DNA of 64,000 nucleotides, from the NCBI GenBank assembly GCA_002914845.1, contig JXTC01000127.1:625341-689340 (forward strand), written 5' to 3'. The notes under the pieces are model-generated. The model was not told the origin of the DNA and made no database searches. It worked only from the letters and a program-made list of their open reading frames with translations. Positions 1 to 11,589 of this stretch are shown here, in pieces (within the stretch, counting starts at the first letter, position 1; each line of letters begins with the position of its first letter). The DNA comes from Trema orientale (taxonomy: Eukaryota; Streptophyta; Magnoliopsida; Rosales; Cannabaceae). Both the position numbers and the translations under genes were made by a program.

Positions 1-361
1 GCAACGAACTGGGGGTCAAGAACATGAATGCAATTTTAGGATTTTCTGATTGAACAGGAGGTATAGGTGCATTCAGAATCTCTCTAAACACAACACGTGA
101 CGCAATCTCTTCATCAGTATATACCCTTGTAGGAGCAGGTGGGAGCCAATCGGAAATTATAGCCTTACAACCTCTTGATGATAACATGTAACAGGCAGCA
201 CTACTTTGTGGCGGGTAGATATAAGCACAGATTAGAAAGACACTGACCATTGAAACCAACACAATAATCCACATTGGCCTCTTCATAGGTGGGCGGTGGC
301 GAGGCCCAGGCAAGATCTGCATGTCTCCCATGCCTAAACGCCACGCCTGAGCTGTCTTCAT
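1..361 (-). CDS. GT14 core-2/I-branching (BC10-like) glycosyltransferase, N-terminal part, cut by window edge
   Basis: Read on the minus strand from the ATG at 361-359, an open frame of 120 codons runs off the left edge. It begins MKTAQAWRLGMGDMQILPGP and has a basic, proline-rich N-terminus (RHRPPMKRP). A hydrophobic segment at residues 31-49 (WIIVLVSMVSVFLICAYIY) fits a type II signal anchor. A stem follows, then the start of the luminal domain (KIAFMFLTP near residue 112). From family knowledge this matches plant core-2/I-branching beta-1,6-N-acetylglucosaminyltransferase-like proteins (GT14, including rice BC10): Golgi membrane enzymes whose substrates are mostly undefined. The ATG follows directly on a CTAG splice acceptor, so the coding region starts at the beginning of exon 2. 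The catalytic part lies outside the window. The family call is confident; the exact reaction is not known. Confidence 0.9.
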   Translation of the reverse strand, partial: MKTAQAWRLGMGDMQILPGPRHRPPMKRPMWIIVLVSMVSVFLICAYIYPPQSSAACYMLSSRGCKAIISDWLPPAPTRVYTDEEIASRVVFREILNAPIPPVQSENPKIAFMFLTPSSL

Positions 362-946
362 CTAGAATAAGTGCATCACAATTTTTATTTCAAGATGATA
401 TTGACGCCCGTCTAATGGCTATCGAAGAATGCCTAATCGGCTAATGAAAACAATTCTGCAATCAACAAGACATCAGTTAACCAGCAAGAAATACCGGAAA
501 CATTGGACTACATGTAATAATTTGTTTAGCAACATGAAGAGAACATCCCAGTAAAACAAAGCGTGACTTATACATTCAAAGCATAAAGGCATCAGATTCA
601 ATGCAGATTGGAACACAACATGCTTAACATAACCTTAAAATATGATCTAAGAATCAAGAAAACAGGTATCAAATCCGACAACTTCAACAAAAATAATAAT
701 ATTACAACACAATCTTAACCAAATCAATTCAATACAAAATTGATCGGTAAATTCCTTGACTAAAAAGAAGTCGTGTAAAACATACATATAATTCGAAATA
801 TTCCACGACAAATCGCAAAGGGTAATTTCCTAAGACGATTAAAAGAAACGAAAACCCTTGATTCACAACAATGATTACTTTCCTCGGAAACTAAATTTAA
901 CAGCATAAACATATCGTTCAAATAAAAAATAAATAGATTGATAGAT

Positions 947-978
<32 letters not shown>

Positions 979-1417
979 GCCAAGTTTGATCAGGCAAACC
1001 CTATTGAAAATTCAAAGCCGGAAGCCGCCCAACAACAGAAACCAAACCCCTGAATCCCATATGTCTTTTTTCAACGAAATACAAATTCACAAAATCAAAT
1101 GCTTGTAATAAAAGTCAAACCAACCTTCCATAGTTCCAATCTAACCAAAGAAAACCCAAATCCAAAAACGCAAACCCAATTGTGATAATTCCCCCAAAAA
1201 AAAAAAATAAGAAAAACAATTGTAAAGCAGTAGTCAAACCCAAACCCACTCCCCACTCTCGACATTTCCATCACGCCCGCAAATTTCCCCGGAAAACGAC
1301 AAACAGTATCTGAAAGGAAGTTTTCAATAAAAAATCTCTCTCTCAAACTCAAAACAGAATACCCATGAAAGGGAGAGAGAGGGAGAGGGGGAGAGAGAGA
1401 GAGAGAGAGAGTGATAC
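362..1417 (-). other. 5'-UTR intron of the GT14-like gene
   Basis: On the minus strand the donor reads ATCAG|GTATCAC at 1418/1417 and the acceptor TTATTCTAG|ATG at 362/361, so the intron ends exactly at the start codon. It is AT-rich with two GA/CT microsatellites (about 951-977 and 1371-1411, the second next to the donor). No supported coding sequence lies inside; the 126-residue open frame across 1095-1475 spans the intron-exon junction and has low-complexity content. Intron position is inferred from splice consensus and from the common 5'-UTR introns of such genes. Confidence 0.65.
951..977. repeat. (AG)n microsatellite in the leader intron
   Basis: Uninterrupted AG dinucleotides. A second, imperfect GA-rich tract runs 1371-1411 and abuts the splice donor of the leader intron. 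Confidence 0.9.
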
Positions 1418-1625
1418 CTGATTGAATGGAGGCCGGGACTTCAGAGCGATCACCGAATCTCGACGCCACGGTCAAAGATCTGAAAACCCGAACCCTCGGT
1501 ATTGACTTTTCTCGAGTCTCAAGATCTAGGGCACAACTGCAACGATATCAACAACAACAACATCAACAGGAAGACGACGACCAAAAACTAAGACCCCCCA
1601 GAGAGAGAAAGAGAGAGAGAGAGAA
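1418..1625 (-). other. Non-coding leader exon 1 of the GT14-like gene (approximate 5' end)
   Basis: This stretch lies between the TATA box at 1650-1657 and the donor at 1418/1417. On the minus strand it begins CT-rich (a pyrimidine patch typical of plant transcription starts near 1600-1625) and then has CAA/CAG-rich sequence. No in-frame coding continuation into the ATG at 361 is needed. The 5' end is estimated from TATA spacing, not observed. Confidence 0.5.
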
Positions 1626-1649
1626 GGAGAGTCCGTTAATGGCGTATAA

Positions 1650-1657
1650 TATTTATA
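1650..1657 (-). promoter_or_regulatory. TATA box of the GT14-like gene
   Basis: The minus strand reads TATAAATA here, about 30 bases upstream of a CT-rich stretch that would hold the transcription start. A second weaker AT-rich candidate (CATAAATAG) lies at about 1669-1677. Placement agrees with the leader exon ending at 1418. Confidence 0.5.
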
Positions 1658-1682
1658 ATATTAATTCTCTATTTATGGGTTT

Positions 1683-3294
1683 TGATTTTTCGATTTTTTG
1701 AAATTTCTTTAATTTATATTTTTTTGTTTTTTGATTCCTTTGACGATTCGTTTGTGCGTCTCTCTCAAATTCGAAGCCGTCGTCTCTCGTCTCTCCCTCT
1801 CTCTGCTCCAACCAACCAACACAGCACACACTACGCTCCCAATTTCAGCCGGCGATTTTTAAAAAAAAAAAAAAAAAAAAAACTCTTTTTCTTCATTATT
1901 TTATTATTTTTCACACGCGCTCTAACATGTAGCGCGTGCGATTTACATTCTTTTTTTCTTTTCTTTTTAAAAATAAATTTGTTTGTCAATTCCAGTTTAT
2001 TTACTACATTATCACCTGTAGTTTTGATATCAATCACAATTAGTTAATTTACCGCGATTGCTTAATATATATATATATATATATATATAATAGTCGTTAT
2101 AGTGCATTTTGCACCATTTGGTATTAATATTACAGAAATATAATTTGAAATTATGCATTAATTATGTATTATTTTTTATTCAATCCTTTCATTCGACTCA
2201 AATAATTACACTAAATAAAGAATAAAAATGGGTTTCCACTAAAACCTAAAAATCCGAAAAGATCTACTCCAAAAAAAATCAAGCAGTATTTCATTGATTC
2301 ATTATTTTTTTTTATTTTTTTAATAAATTTTTTGAATTCTTTTTATTATTCAATTAATAATTATCGCATAAAATAAATAAAATGGTAAATTCTTGAATAG
2401 TTTACTTCTCTTCGAATGATGAATTCCTTTATTTAACTTAATTAGAGTAAACAAATTTCTTAGAATTCAGAATGGATTTACTTGTCTATGTATTTTCCTA
2501 ATCAATCTTTTAGGTCTATACTTTGCCTCGATGGTTATGCCACGACGTTCTTAAAGCTTACATGTGATGGATATGCCCTATCAATTATGACATATATGCT
2601 TTTATTGTCTATACCTAAGAAAGAAAATTTAATAAAGAAAACCTGAGATATATGACATATTTGCCTATATGAAAAATAGATTACAATATCAACATATAAT
2701 TTACCTACACATTGTTAATGACAGAAAAACAAAAATAATATAATCTTATAATCATAGTTGTCTTAAAATTTCAAATGATGATTATTAGTTTATGAAAGTT
2801 CATATGCATATACATAGTAGCAATTGACACTAATGATAATAAATTATAATAAGAAGTGGTACTTGTTTGTTTAAAATTAGATGATATATTAAGCTTAGTT
2901 TATAATTAGTTTTAATGTATTACAATAAATAATGTACTTATCTCTTCATTTAAAAAATAAATGTATTAAGATAAGGATAATAATCAATTTATTTTGATGA
3001 GATGAATATAGCCCTAGCAGTACTATTAACTAAATTTAATTTAAGCTAGCACTATTATTAAATAAATTTAATAGTAGCGCTAGCACTAATATTAACTAAA
3101 TTTAATATAAGCTATCATTAATATTAAATATAATATAATATTATATAATGCATATATAAATTACTACCAATCATAACATGAAAAAATAATAATATGACCA
3201 ATTATAGTATAAAAAATAGAATACTAATTAAAGAAACCATTATTTTTTTCACTTTCTCTCTGCTTCAATCTTAATATATATATATATAGATAAA
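1683..3294. other. AT-rich intergenic DNA upstream of the GT14-like gene
   Basis: No supported gene. It holds a poly-A tract (about 1860-1881), an (AT)n microsatellite at 2065-2089 and short imperfect duplications of ACTAAATTTAAT-type sequence near 3030-3110. Small open frames here are low-complexity. Confidence 0.6.
2065..2089. repeat. (AT)n microsatellite
   Basis: Twelve or so TA dinucleotides in the upstream region of the GT14-like gene. Confidence 0.9.
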
Positions 3295-4655
3295 ACAATC
3301 AGAAATTTTGCCTTCTGATATTTATCGAGAAAATTAGTCATTTTATCCCATGATATTTGCCATCAGTATGAATTTACCCCTTCACTTTTGACTTTGTATT
3401 CAAGTGTCCCTTAGATAGTAAAGTTGTTCTTTTTTTGTCCCCTCACTTTTGACTTATTATTCAAATACCCATTAAAATGGTAAGGTTGTTATTCTTTTAC
3501 CCCTCTAACTCTAACGCCGTTAGAATATTGTTAATAGACAATAGTCAAATAATCATTTTACTTTCTAAATAGCTAATAAATATCTTTTACTATTATACAT
3601 TTCCAAACAACTAGTTTTTATGAATAAATAAATAAAATAAACGAAAAGAGGTAAAAAAAAATAATAATTTTTTTAATGGTTATATATGTATATGTAAAAC
3701 GAAAAATAGACAAAATAGAGTAATTTCTGCATTAATTCATTAGTATCAAAATATTTTTAGAAGTTATGTTTAAAAAAAAAAATTCATGAATTTTGCCCTC
3801 ATATTTTCATGAAATGAAATGACTAAAATGAAATGACTATTTTTTATGAAAAATAAGAGGACAAATAGTTATTTTATTTTCTAGAAAGTCTTTCGGATAT
3901 GAAAATATGCAGTTTTATTTTTCTACAAAACTTCTAAAAATATTTTGATAGTAATGAATTAATGTAAAAATTGCTCTATTTTGTCTATTTTTTGTTTATA
4001 TATACATATATAACTATTAAAAAAATTGTTTTTCTTTTACCTCTTTTCGCTTATTTTATTTATTTATTTATAAAAACAAGCTCTTTGGAAATGTGTAATA
4101 TAAAAAAATAGTTAAAGATATTTATTTAGCTATTTCAAAATTAAAATGATTATTTGGCTATTGTCCATTAATAATTTTCTAACAGTGTTAGAGTTAAGGG
4201 GGTAAAAGAATAATAACTTTACTATTTTAGGAGGCATTTAAATACTAAGTCAAAATTGAGGGGGCAAAAGAAGAATAACTTTGCCATTGTAGGGGGCGCT
4301 TGAATATTAAGTCAAAAGTGAAAGGGTAAAGGAAGAACAAATTTGACATCTAGGGGCTATTTGAATACAAAGTCAAAAGTAAGGGGGTAAACTCACACTG
4401 ATAGCAAATGTCAGAGGGCAAAATGACTAATTTTCCTATTTATCATCAGCATAAATTTGCCCGTCACTTTTTCAAGTACCCCATAAATGGTAAAGTTGTT
4501 CTTATTTTGTTAACTCAACTCTAACACCATTAAAATCGTTAGTAGCCTAAGGTTAGGAGAAAATCAATTTTGCCATTTACAAGGCATTTGAATATAAAGT
4601 GAAGGTATAAATTCATGCTGAAGGCAAATATTACTGGGGTAGAATGACTAATTGT
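3295..4655. mobile_element. Outer MULE-like terminal-inverted-repeat element, split by a nested relative
   Basis: The two outer ends are imperfect inverted repeats. The left end runs ACAATCAGAAATTTTGCC and on through CATCAGCATAAATTTGCCC (after skipping the inner insertion). The reverse complement of the right end runs ACAATTAGTCATTCTACCCC then TTCAGCATGAATTTATACC. Removing the inner element (3327-4436) joins the left arm to the sequence after 4444 and restores a short element of about 0.25 kb with inverted arms. It resembles the inner element in sequence, so the two belong to one family. No clear target duplication is seen at the outer ends. No coding sequence. Confidence 0.6.
3327..4436. mobile_element. 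Long-hairpin (foldback) MULE-like non-autonomous element
   Basis: About 0.45-0.5 kb arms (3327 to about 3770 and about 3935 to 4436) are near-complementary over their full length, for example GAAAATTAGTCATTTT at the left end against AAAATGACTAATTTTC at the right end. A short spacer separates them. The element is flanked by TATTTATC on both sides (3319-3326 and 4437-4444), or 9 bases with one mismatch, as expected for Mutator-like insertion. No ORF of note. Transcribed, it could fold into a very long hairpin. Confidence 0.75.
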
Positions 4656-4864
4656 ACATGTATTATGAGCTTGTAAACATAAGGAAGAGGAGATAACAAA
4701 TTTTCTATGCAAAAGTTTGTTTTTAAGACTATGTTTGTAGAAAGAAAAAGGTTTGAGGAAAAAGTGGAGATGAAGGGTGAAATTAGTTGTTTGATTGTAA
4801 GGAGGAAAGTCGAGAGAAAAAAGGAAAGAAAAAAAAAAAAAATGGGGCCCATGTTCAACGGAAT

Positions 4865-6246
4865 TCGTTCTGCAAGTGCATGATGTCAAGTTTTATAGTA
4901 AGTAGTAAAAAGGTTATCATACCCACAAGGCTTAAAATTAGATTTCTACTCTATACTGTATTTAATTTAATCTTAAATTTATCTAGACAATTTGAATATA
5001 TAGTAAAAAAACAAATAAGCAAAGACAAAAATTCTAAAACAAATAAATCAACACCCAATTACAAGACTAAGGGAGGTAACAATGTAAAACTAATCTAGAG
5101 ACTTGATCACCTAACTTTTAACTATGTCTTTTTAATTAACAATATAATTTTAATTAATTTTTTCTAATTTATAAGTTAAGAACCTTAAGTTGCCTCTATT
5201 CCTTCTCTCAAGTACTGAGTGGAAACTATTCCTGAATTTCGATTTTAATAACTCTATTCGAAACTAAGAAATTAGAATTCATTAAGTCTTATGGTTCTTT
5301 ATGAATGATGTTCAAAAAATTTATAGGTTCTCTCAAACTGCACAAATTTTAGGTTGTGTTATCCTAGGGTCACATCTAGAATTTCCTCTCTCAAGTATCA
5401 AAAGTCTAAATACTCAATCATCCAATTAATAGCCAGTTAATTGAGAACAAATAAGAACAACGTAGTACAAATAAACTAAGGAAAAACATCATAGAAATTA
5501 TATTAAAATAAAATACATAGTATCAAGCAAGGCTATATCAATCCACTAGATACAGATTCTTAGTTTGTGATTAAAAGAAATAAAAACAAACTAAAAATTA
5601 TAGACATCATGAAAGAAAAAGAAGAAAAACACTTTAGATTTGATGAAATTCTCCGCAAGTAGCTTTCTCCTCTTCTCCTCCTTTCTCTCTCTTAGGTCTG
5701 CAACTAGTCAGCCTCCAAAGTCTACTACTCAACCCTAGAAATTGCCCCCTTTTATGTCCTTTGACAGCTAGGTCGGAAAAAAAAAAAAAAAAGAAAAAAA
5801 ACTACTGACCTGTACGCTAAGTAGCGTTGTAGAGCTCTACATGTAGCATTGTGGCACTCCTTCGAAGAAGTTTGCTAATGGAGTTGTACAGCTGCAGCAC
5901 TCTTGGTTCTGGTTGTTGGACCACTGCGGTGTTATACTTTCTGGTTATGTCTCTAAAATCGATTTTTTTCAACGTTGCAGCTCCACTAATCAGGGCCTAA
6001 GTGTATACTTGTTGTCCGCATCCCCTAATGAGTCCTTTTAAGTGCCTTAATTAAACTATCATTCAATGTTGCTTTGCTCAAATCTTTTATAGTATCTTTT
6101 CTTGCACCTAAATGGCTCTAGATCACCATTTTTTAACATATCTAAAATTAACAACCAAAACACATATAAAATTCACAAAAATCTAAAGAATCAACTAAAT
6201 TCCAAGCTTAAACGAAAATTAACAAGTGAATAAAGTTCACTTATCA
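4865..6246 (-). mobile_element. LTR fragment or solo LTR, Ty3/Gypsy-like, minus strand (boundaries approximate)
   Basis: Read on the minus strand from 6246 it starts TGATAAGTGAAC and continues with TTTCGTTTAAGCTT, an arrangement repeated at 62275 onward on the plus strand. The two copies align over at least 120 bases. No coding frame is present. It has several CT-rich and AT-rich tracts and a poly-A run near 5778-5800. I found no convincing target duplication, so the left border (about 4865-4880) is uncertain. The clade assignment (Tat/Athila-like) is an impression only. Confidence 0.45.
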
Positions 6247-6622
6247 GCCCACCATTTTTTAATCTCTCCAAATTGGAGAGAAAACAAGAAGGAAAAATTA
6301 AATAACTTGTCATCAATAATTTAAAAATTTAATAAATTGTCATCAATAATAACTTAGAAATTTACCATTATTTCTAAAACAAAGTTTTATTGGCATCATA
6401 ATCGGGGGCATATTGGCATATTGATCCCCAATCTTTAGTTGTATTGGCATATTGGTCTCTTTATTGGCATATTGGTATATTGGTCTCCAAACTTTAGTTG
6501 TATTGGTATATTGGTCCCCAATCTTTTTATCTTGGCATTAAAGTCCCCGAACTTTGAGTTCATGTGTAACAGTAGTCCTTTAGCCAATCTCTTTTAATTT
6601 CTCTGTTAAAATGTCACATGAT

Positions 6623-7896
6623 TAGAGATGTTAACTGGGTCGTACTATGCCGGCCTAGGCACATTTAGCTACGATACATTCGTGCTTTATGTTGTGCCAG
6701 CCCTGGCACGATTAGTAATCGTGTTGTATTGTGCCCGGTCCATTATGTTCATGTGTCGTGTCCAATTTTATGCCGTAATCGTGCCATTATCGTGCTTGTC
6801 TATTTTCGTACTTAATTGTTCCTATTTTCGATACTATGCTATTACCATGCCTAATCGTGCCCGTTTCCAATATTGGGCTATTTTACGTGCCTAATCATAC
6901 TTGTTTCTGATATTATGCTATTCATGTGCCTAATCATGCTCGTTTCTGATATTATGTTATTTTCATACTAATTGCACCCATTTTATATACTATGCTATTT
7001 CTATATCTAATAGTGCTTCTTTTATGTTATTTTGGTATCTAACATTTCCCAGTTTTTATATCATATATGATTTCAAGCCTTATTATTTCAATTTTTAAAC
7101 TCTTATGGTTCTTGTTTTATAATCGTACTCATTATTGATTTTTTTTTCTAAATTTACTTGTTTTAAAGCTATTAGACATATTTCTTTCTAAGTAATTATA
7201 AATTATAAATTGTTAATTATTATGTAATAGATAGAAATTATTTAAAAATTGAGATAACTTTTATACAAAAATAAATCTAAATTAAAATATTAGAGTATAT
7301 ATGAGAAATAATTATTAATTAAAATTTTTATAGTTAAACTATATTCCAACTAAATTGATACCTACTCAAATTATATCAAAATATATAACTCAAAAATTAT
7401 GATTGGCACGTATCTAAACTGTATTTTTCTTTCTTAACATTTTAAGAATTTTCTATTGGAGGTGAGTTTTGCCTTATATTCTTAATATCTTTAAACTCTT
7501 TGGCTCAAGCTTATTAAATTTTGGAGCTTTTTTGCTTTAAAAAATTAAAAATTGACTTATATAATATATATATATATATTTACCCAGATTATATTTTAAT
7601 TTTAATTTTTCTAATTTTTTTTTACATTTATTATACTAAAATTATGCCCAAAAAATTAAAATAAGTAAATTTTTTGCAAACTAATGAATTTTTTTAATCG
7701 TGCTTGTTGTGTCTGTTATTCGCACCATGTGTTGTGTCTATGTCTATGCCTGTGTCGTGCTAGCCCGACTATATTTACTTATCGTATCGTGTCGGCCCAG
7801 TCATGATTATTAATCATGCCGTGCTATACCGTGCCGGCTTATAATCAGGTCATGTCCGTGCCGATGTATTAGTATCAGCTCGTTTTGATACCACTA
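6623..7896. mobile_element. Non-autonomous hAT element with 8-bp target duplication
   Basis: The element begins TAGAGATGTTAACTGGG and its reverse-complement right end begins TAGTGGTATCAAAACG, matching plant hAT terminal inverted repeats. It is flanked by perfect 8-bp duplications CACATGAT at 6615-6622 and 7897-7904. GC-rich sub-terminal sequence with CCGGC / GTGCC motifs occurs at both ends, as is usual for hAT. At about 6837-7020 there are four or five imperfect copies of a roughly 40-base unit built around GCTATT...TGCCTAATCRTGC...GTTTC. No transposase reading frame exists, so it must depend on a partner in trans. Confidence 0.85.
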
Positions 7897-8606
7897 CACA
7901 TGATTGGCACATAACCAATTTTAAAATGTTAAAAAAAATTAAAATTCCAACTTAAGATAAAAACAAAATTAGAAGGCTGGGCACATGTCCTTACAAATTA
8001 TTTTTATCTCTTTAAATTTATGCTTGTCATCATTTTAAAAGGAGGGATTGTTGGCCTATTAAAGTTTCAATCATTGTACTCTTATTTTGAAAAAAGTAAA
8101 CTTTAGATTATGTACAAATAGTTTATTAGAGCTTGCAGAAAATTGCTCAAATTAAACAGCTCAACTTATGCACAAAGATCAAGTGAAGAATATTGATCAA
8201 GCTCAAAAAACCTAATTCAGCATAAAATCATTATCAAACTAGAAAAATACCAAAATGTAGAATTAAGATACAAGATGGAGTTTATGCAAATTTATAATTT
8301 ATTATCTTGGATTAAGATTTGATGCATGGTATAGTTTTAATTATGGTGGCTCAAGTTTAATAGAATCAATTTTCTAGTTGGAATCAATTTTTTCTTTTTC
8401 AACATTAGTCAGTTTTGGTTTCAATGTGTTAATTAGTATGGCAATATTCTTAGAACCAAATCCAATTTTCAAATATCAAACTATTTATCTGAAAATAATT
8501 TCTCAAGTTTTAAAAGTATTTAAAATAATTTTGGAACTTGGAAACATAAAAAGTTTGAAAAAGAATTACCACAATGTTGTGCTGAAGGGTAGACGTCTAG
8601 ATCAAT

Positions 8607-9005
8607 GGCCAATTTAGTATTGCTGTGTTGTAGCTGTGTTATAGTCTTGATGTAGCTGTGTTGTGAGTAAGAAGCATCTGTAGGAAAAAAGATCTAAGTA
8701 TTTAGTAAATTTAATCTACAAACTGTTGTAATATTTAAAAGTAACATCTAAGTGTTTGGTAAACTATAGATTATGTGAGCTGTAAAGTAATATTTTAAAC
8801 AATTTGTATTATAGAAGTATAATCAATTTTGAAAAACAACCCCTATTCTACTTCTCAAATTCTGCTTAAATTGGCGGTTATGCAGTAACTTTTAGAATCT
8901 GCTGACCAAAAATAGGAACTTGCAAAGTGCCCTCTACTCTTGATTTTTTCACTGACTGCTTTTAAAAGCTAAAAGTAGCAGCTATAATCAATCCCAAACA
9001 GGCCC
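8607..9005 (+). mobile_element. hAT-like MITE, copy A (plus orientation)
   Basis: The left end GGCCAATTTAGTATTGCTGTG and right end CCCAAACAGGCC are imperfect inverted termini. The body matches copy B (9141-9528) in reverse complement, including the shared block around ACTTTTAAAAG and the TTTAGTAAA..ATCTA segment. No ORF. Target duplication not resolved. Confidence 0.6.
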
Positions 9006-9140
9006 CAAATTTAGATTGAATCTGGACAAAACTGCTTATCAAATCTAGATGTGTAAAAACTGCGAAGATTTGTAACACTATAAATGGCTAGTTTCTAAGA
9101 AAAATAATTTAAAAATAAACTTGGCCCCTATTTGGGATTA

Positions 9141-9528
9141 GGCCCTATTTGGGATTACTTCTAGATTCTGTTTTTAACTTTTAAAAGTGGTTAGAAGGAA
9201 AAAAAAAAAAAAAAGAGATAGGATAGCGCTTTGTAAGTTACTGCTTTTGATCAATAAATTTTAAAAGTTGTTGTGTGACTGCTATTTTAAGCAGATCTGA
9301 GAAGCAGGGTAAGGGTTAATTTTTAAAGCAGATTCTGCATCATAATACAAATTATCTAAAATAATATTTTATAGCATACATAATCTATAGTTTACCAAAT
9401 ACTAGATGCTGCTTTTAAATAGCGTATGAGTTTTGTAAATTAAATTTACTAAACGCTTAGTTTTTTTTCTCACGACTACTTCTAACTCAGTACAACTGCA
9501 ACACTACATAATAATATCAAACTGGCCC
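9141..9528 (-). mobile_element. hAT-like MITE, copy B (inverted relative to copy A)
   Basis: Starts GGCCCTATTTGGGATTAC and ends ATCAAACTGGCCC. Its reverse complement aligns to copy A at 8607-9005. A partial duplication of the left terminus (CCCTATTTGGGATTA) lies just outside at 9126-9140. The two inverted copies with a 135-base spacer could form a long hairpin if transcribed. Confidence 0.6.
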
Positions 9529-10129
9529 TTATACAACTTTTTGAAGAACCATTCTGTGCATCTAAAGGTTCAAACATAATCCAACCCAAAATTTGTGTGA
9601 AATCTTTAAGTGAACGCATTTTTGCTAAGTATATCGAAATTTTGATTAAATTCTTGTCTTTGTATCATTTCTCCTTGTATCTTAAATTGCATCAAGTACT
9701 TATTTTGAGAGGAGATTTATTGAGTAGGTTATCACTTACACAAAAAACTATTAAGTTTAGGTAAGGTTGGTACCCAAGTCTAAATATCCCGGTTTAGGTA
9801 AGAATGACACCTTAATCAAAAGAATCTGGACTTATATGATATGTAGCTGTAATCTTATCTATTATAGAAGATTTGAGAGTCCCCTCAAAAATATTACTCT
9901 GCTCAGACAGTCAAGCATATTCTTGATCTGATAGTGGAAGCATAAAGCAAGTCGCCTAAATTTGGGGACATAGACCACAAGGCAAGTCCCATAAATTTAG
10001 GGACATAGGCAGATCATAGTATTTGTCGATTCTTGTAAAAATTAGTGTTTACAATCTCTCTAACATTCTCTCTTTAAGTCTTGCAAGATACTTTATTATT
10101 TTTGTGATTTCTTACATTATTAGTTTCTA

Positions 10130-10480
10130 ATTTACTTGGAAATTGTAGCTTAATAGGTAAACACTTGAAAAAAAAATCGAAAGATCTTTAAAACCCAATT
10201 TACATGTCTTTTGGGTAGTATATCTTGGATAACAAAGAGAAGTAGGACAATTTAGGAGAGGAAAACAAAATATTTCAATTTTTGAAAAACTCATCAAATC
10301 TGACAATAATGAAAATAACATTCATATTTATACATGGAAAACTAAGTGTCTTAATTTAACTAAAAACTAAATAAAAGGAATTTGAAACAAACTAAAATTC
10401 TAATAAGATAGACAAACGTAAATAATGATAATAGTAATAATCCTAATCAAATGTAATAATCCTAATAGGTATACCACATC
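10130..10480. repeat. Diverged dispersed repeat (old LTR piece), partner of 13960-16680
   Basis: Blocks such as GAATTTGAAACAAACTAAAA then TTCTAATAAGATAGACAAAC and TCCTAATAGGTAT recur at 13960-14119, 14674-14780 and 16645-16670. There the repeat is interrupted by a solo LTR and a MULE. No gene. Confidence 0.5.
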
Positions 10481-11589
10481 ATTAACCTGGTTTCGAAAAA
10501 CTCAACTTCAGCGAGTTCAAACTCGAAGAAAGCACGAAGTATCATGGGGTTCATCCCAAAAGTCATTGTCCAATCTGAGATCTTTATCTTCAGGAACCTC
10601 TATCGAGTCTATGATGATAAGATTATCTCTAGCAGGATGTTTACTTCATCGACATGACCCAAAAGAATGGTATGTTGATGACACCAAGAAGTATTATAGC
10701 ATGATAATAGTGGCATTCAATTTTAGAACTTGGTGAGCAAGAGGTAGACAGAACAATCTCTTATACCATGTTCCAATGAGTCTTCACAGTAGAAGAAGTA
10801 GAATAAGTTTGTTCCATTAGAAGGGCTGAAACTAATAGGCGGAAGTGCAAGTAGGCAATGGTTGAAACGAGAAGCAGCTGAAAATGCTTAGCGTGTAGGA
10901 GAAAACCAAAGTAAGCTTCAATCTCTAAAGCAGTGTAGTATGTTTCCTTAATGGAACTATGCAGATGTTGCTAGTAATTATAAAAACTATTTTGAAAAAC
11001 TATTTTACGAAAATGATTACCGTAGTTTTGTAAACAAAATCAAGAACGCAGTGGAATTGGTATTTAAAATTTTTCTTAGAACTTTATAAAACGAAATAAA
11101 CAGGATCGGTGATCTAACATAAATCAATTTAGAGATCTTCATTTAGATAAAACTTGGAAGTGCTTTACCACTACAAAGTCTTCCTACCTATTCTTCGAAG
11201 CCTATTAAAGGATCAGGTATGTGGGTAATTTCTTGATTCCCAACAAAAGACGAACGACATGATCCAAAAGACGTTTTTTCTTCTCCTTGGTTACACATAT
11301 ATGACCTTGGATATCTCTCTCTTGGCGGCCATAAACATGCTCAAGATTTCTCCTGTACTGGCTCGATTCTCTCACATGCTCTAATTTTTTCTCTATTTTA
11401 TCACAGTTTAAGGATTGTTGGTGGTGTGTAGCTATTACAGAGGCTTAGGAGAATTTTTCTATTAAATATTAGAAAAAGAGTAAACCCTACTGGGCGGGCT
11501 TATTGAGCTCAACTGAACACTCAATTTACTATGGGCTATATTTGAGCTAGATAAGAGACCTTATATATCTAAATATTCTAAGCTCTAAT
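10481..11589. other. Non-coding repeat-derived DNA
   Basis: No supported gene. A 103-codon open frame at 10425-10736 has no recognisable domain and overlaps the dispersed repeat. At 11537-11592 a block (GAGCTAGATAAGAGACC...CTAAGCTC) recurs at about 12888-12940, which points to LTR-derived sequence. Confidence 0.4.

Larger units (their letters stand above)
8049..10060 (+). mobile_element. Copia-type 3' LTR remnant preceded by a polypurine tract
   Basis: The sequence TTGTCATCATTTTAAAAGGAGGGA followed by TTGTTGG (in two parts, about 8026-8053) closely resembles the polypurine tract and LTR start of plant Copia elements of the SIRE/Tork kind. No matching 5' LTR or polyprotein lies to the left. 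The putative LTR runs to roughly 10060 but is broken by two hAT-like MITEs (8607-9005 and 9141-9528). The right border is a guess. No coding frames. Confidence 0.4.

Noticed and set aside
1095..2047. Open frames at 1095-1475, 1426-1701 and 1682-2047 as genes
   Set aside because: They overlap the leader exon, intron and promoter of the GT14-like gene and consist of low-complexity sequence.
3295..4655. CRISPR-like or satellite array
   Set aside because: The repeats are inverted arms of transposons, not regularly spaced direct repeats.
6400..6614. A further MULE around the hAT at 6623-7896
   Set aside because: The left side (GGTCCCCAATCTTT, TGTGTAACAGTAGTCC) resembles MULE ends, but I could not find the matching right end.
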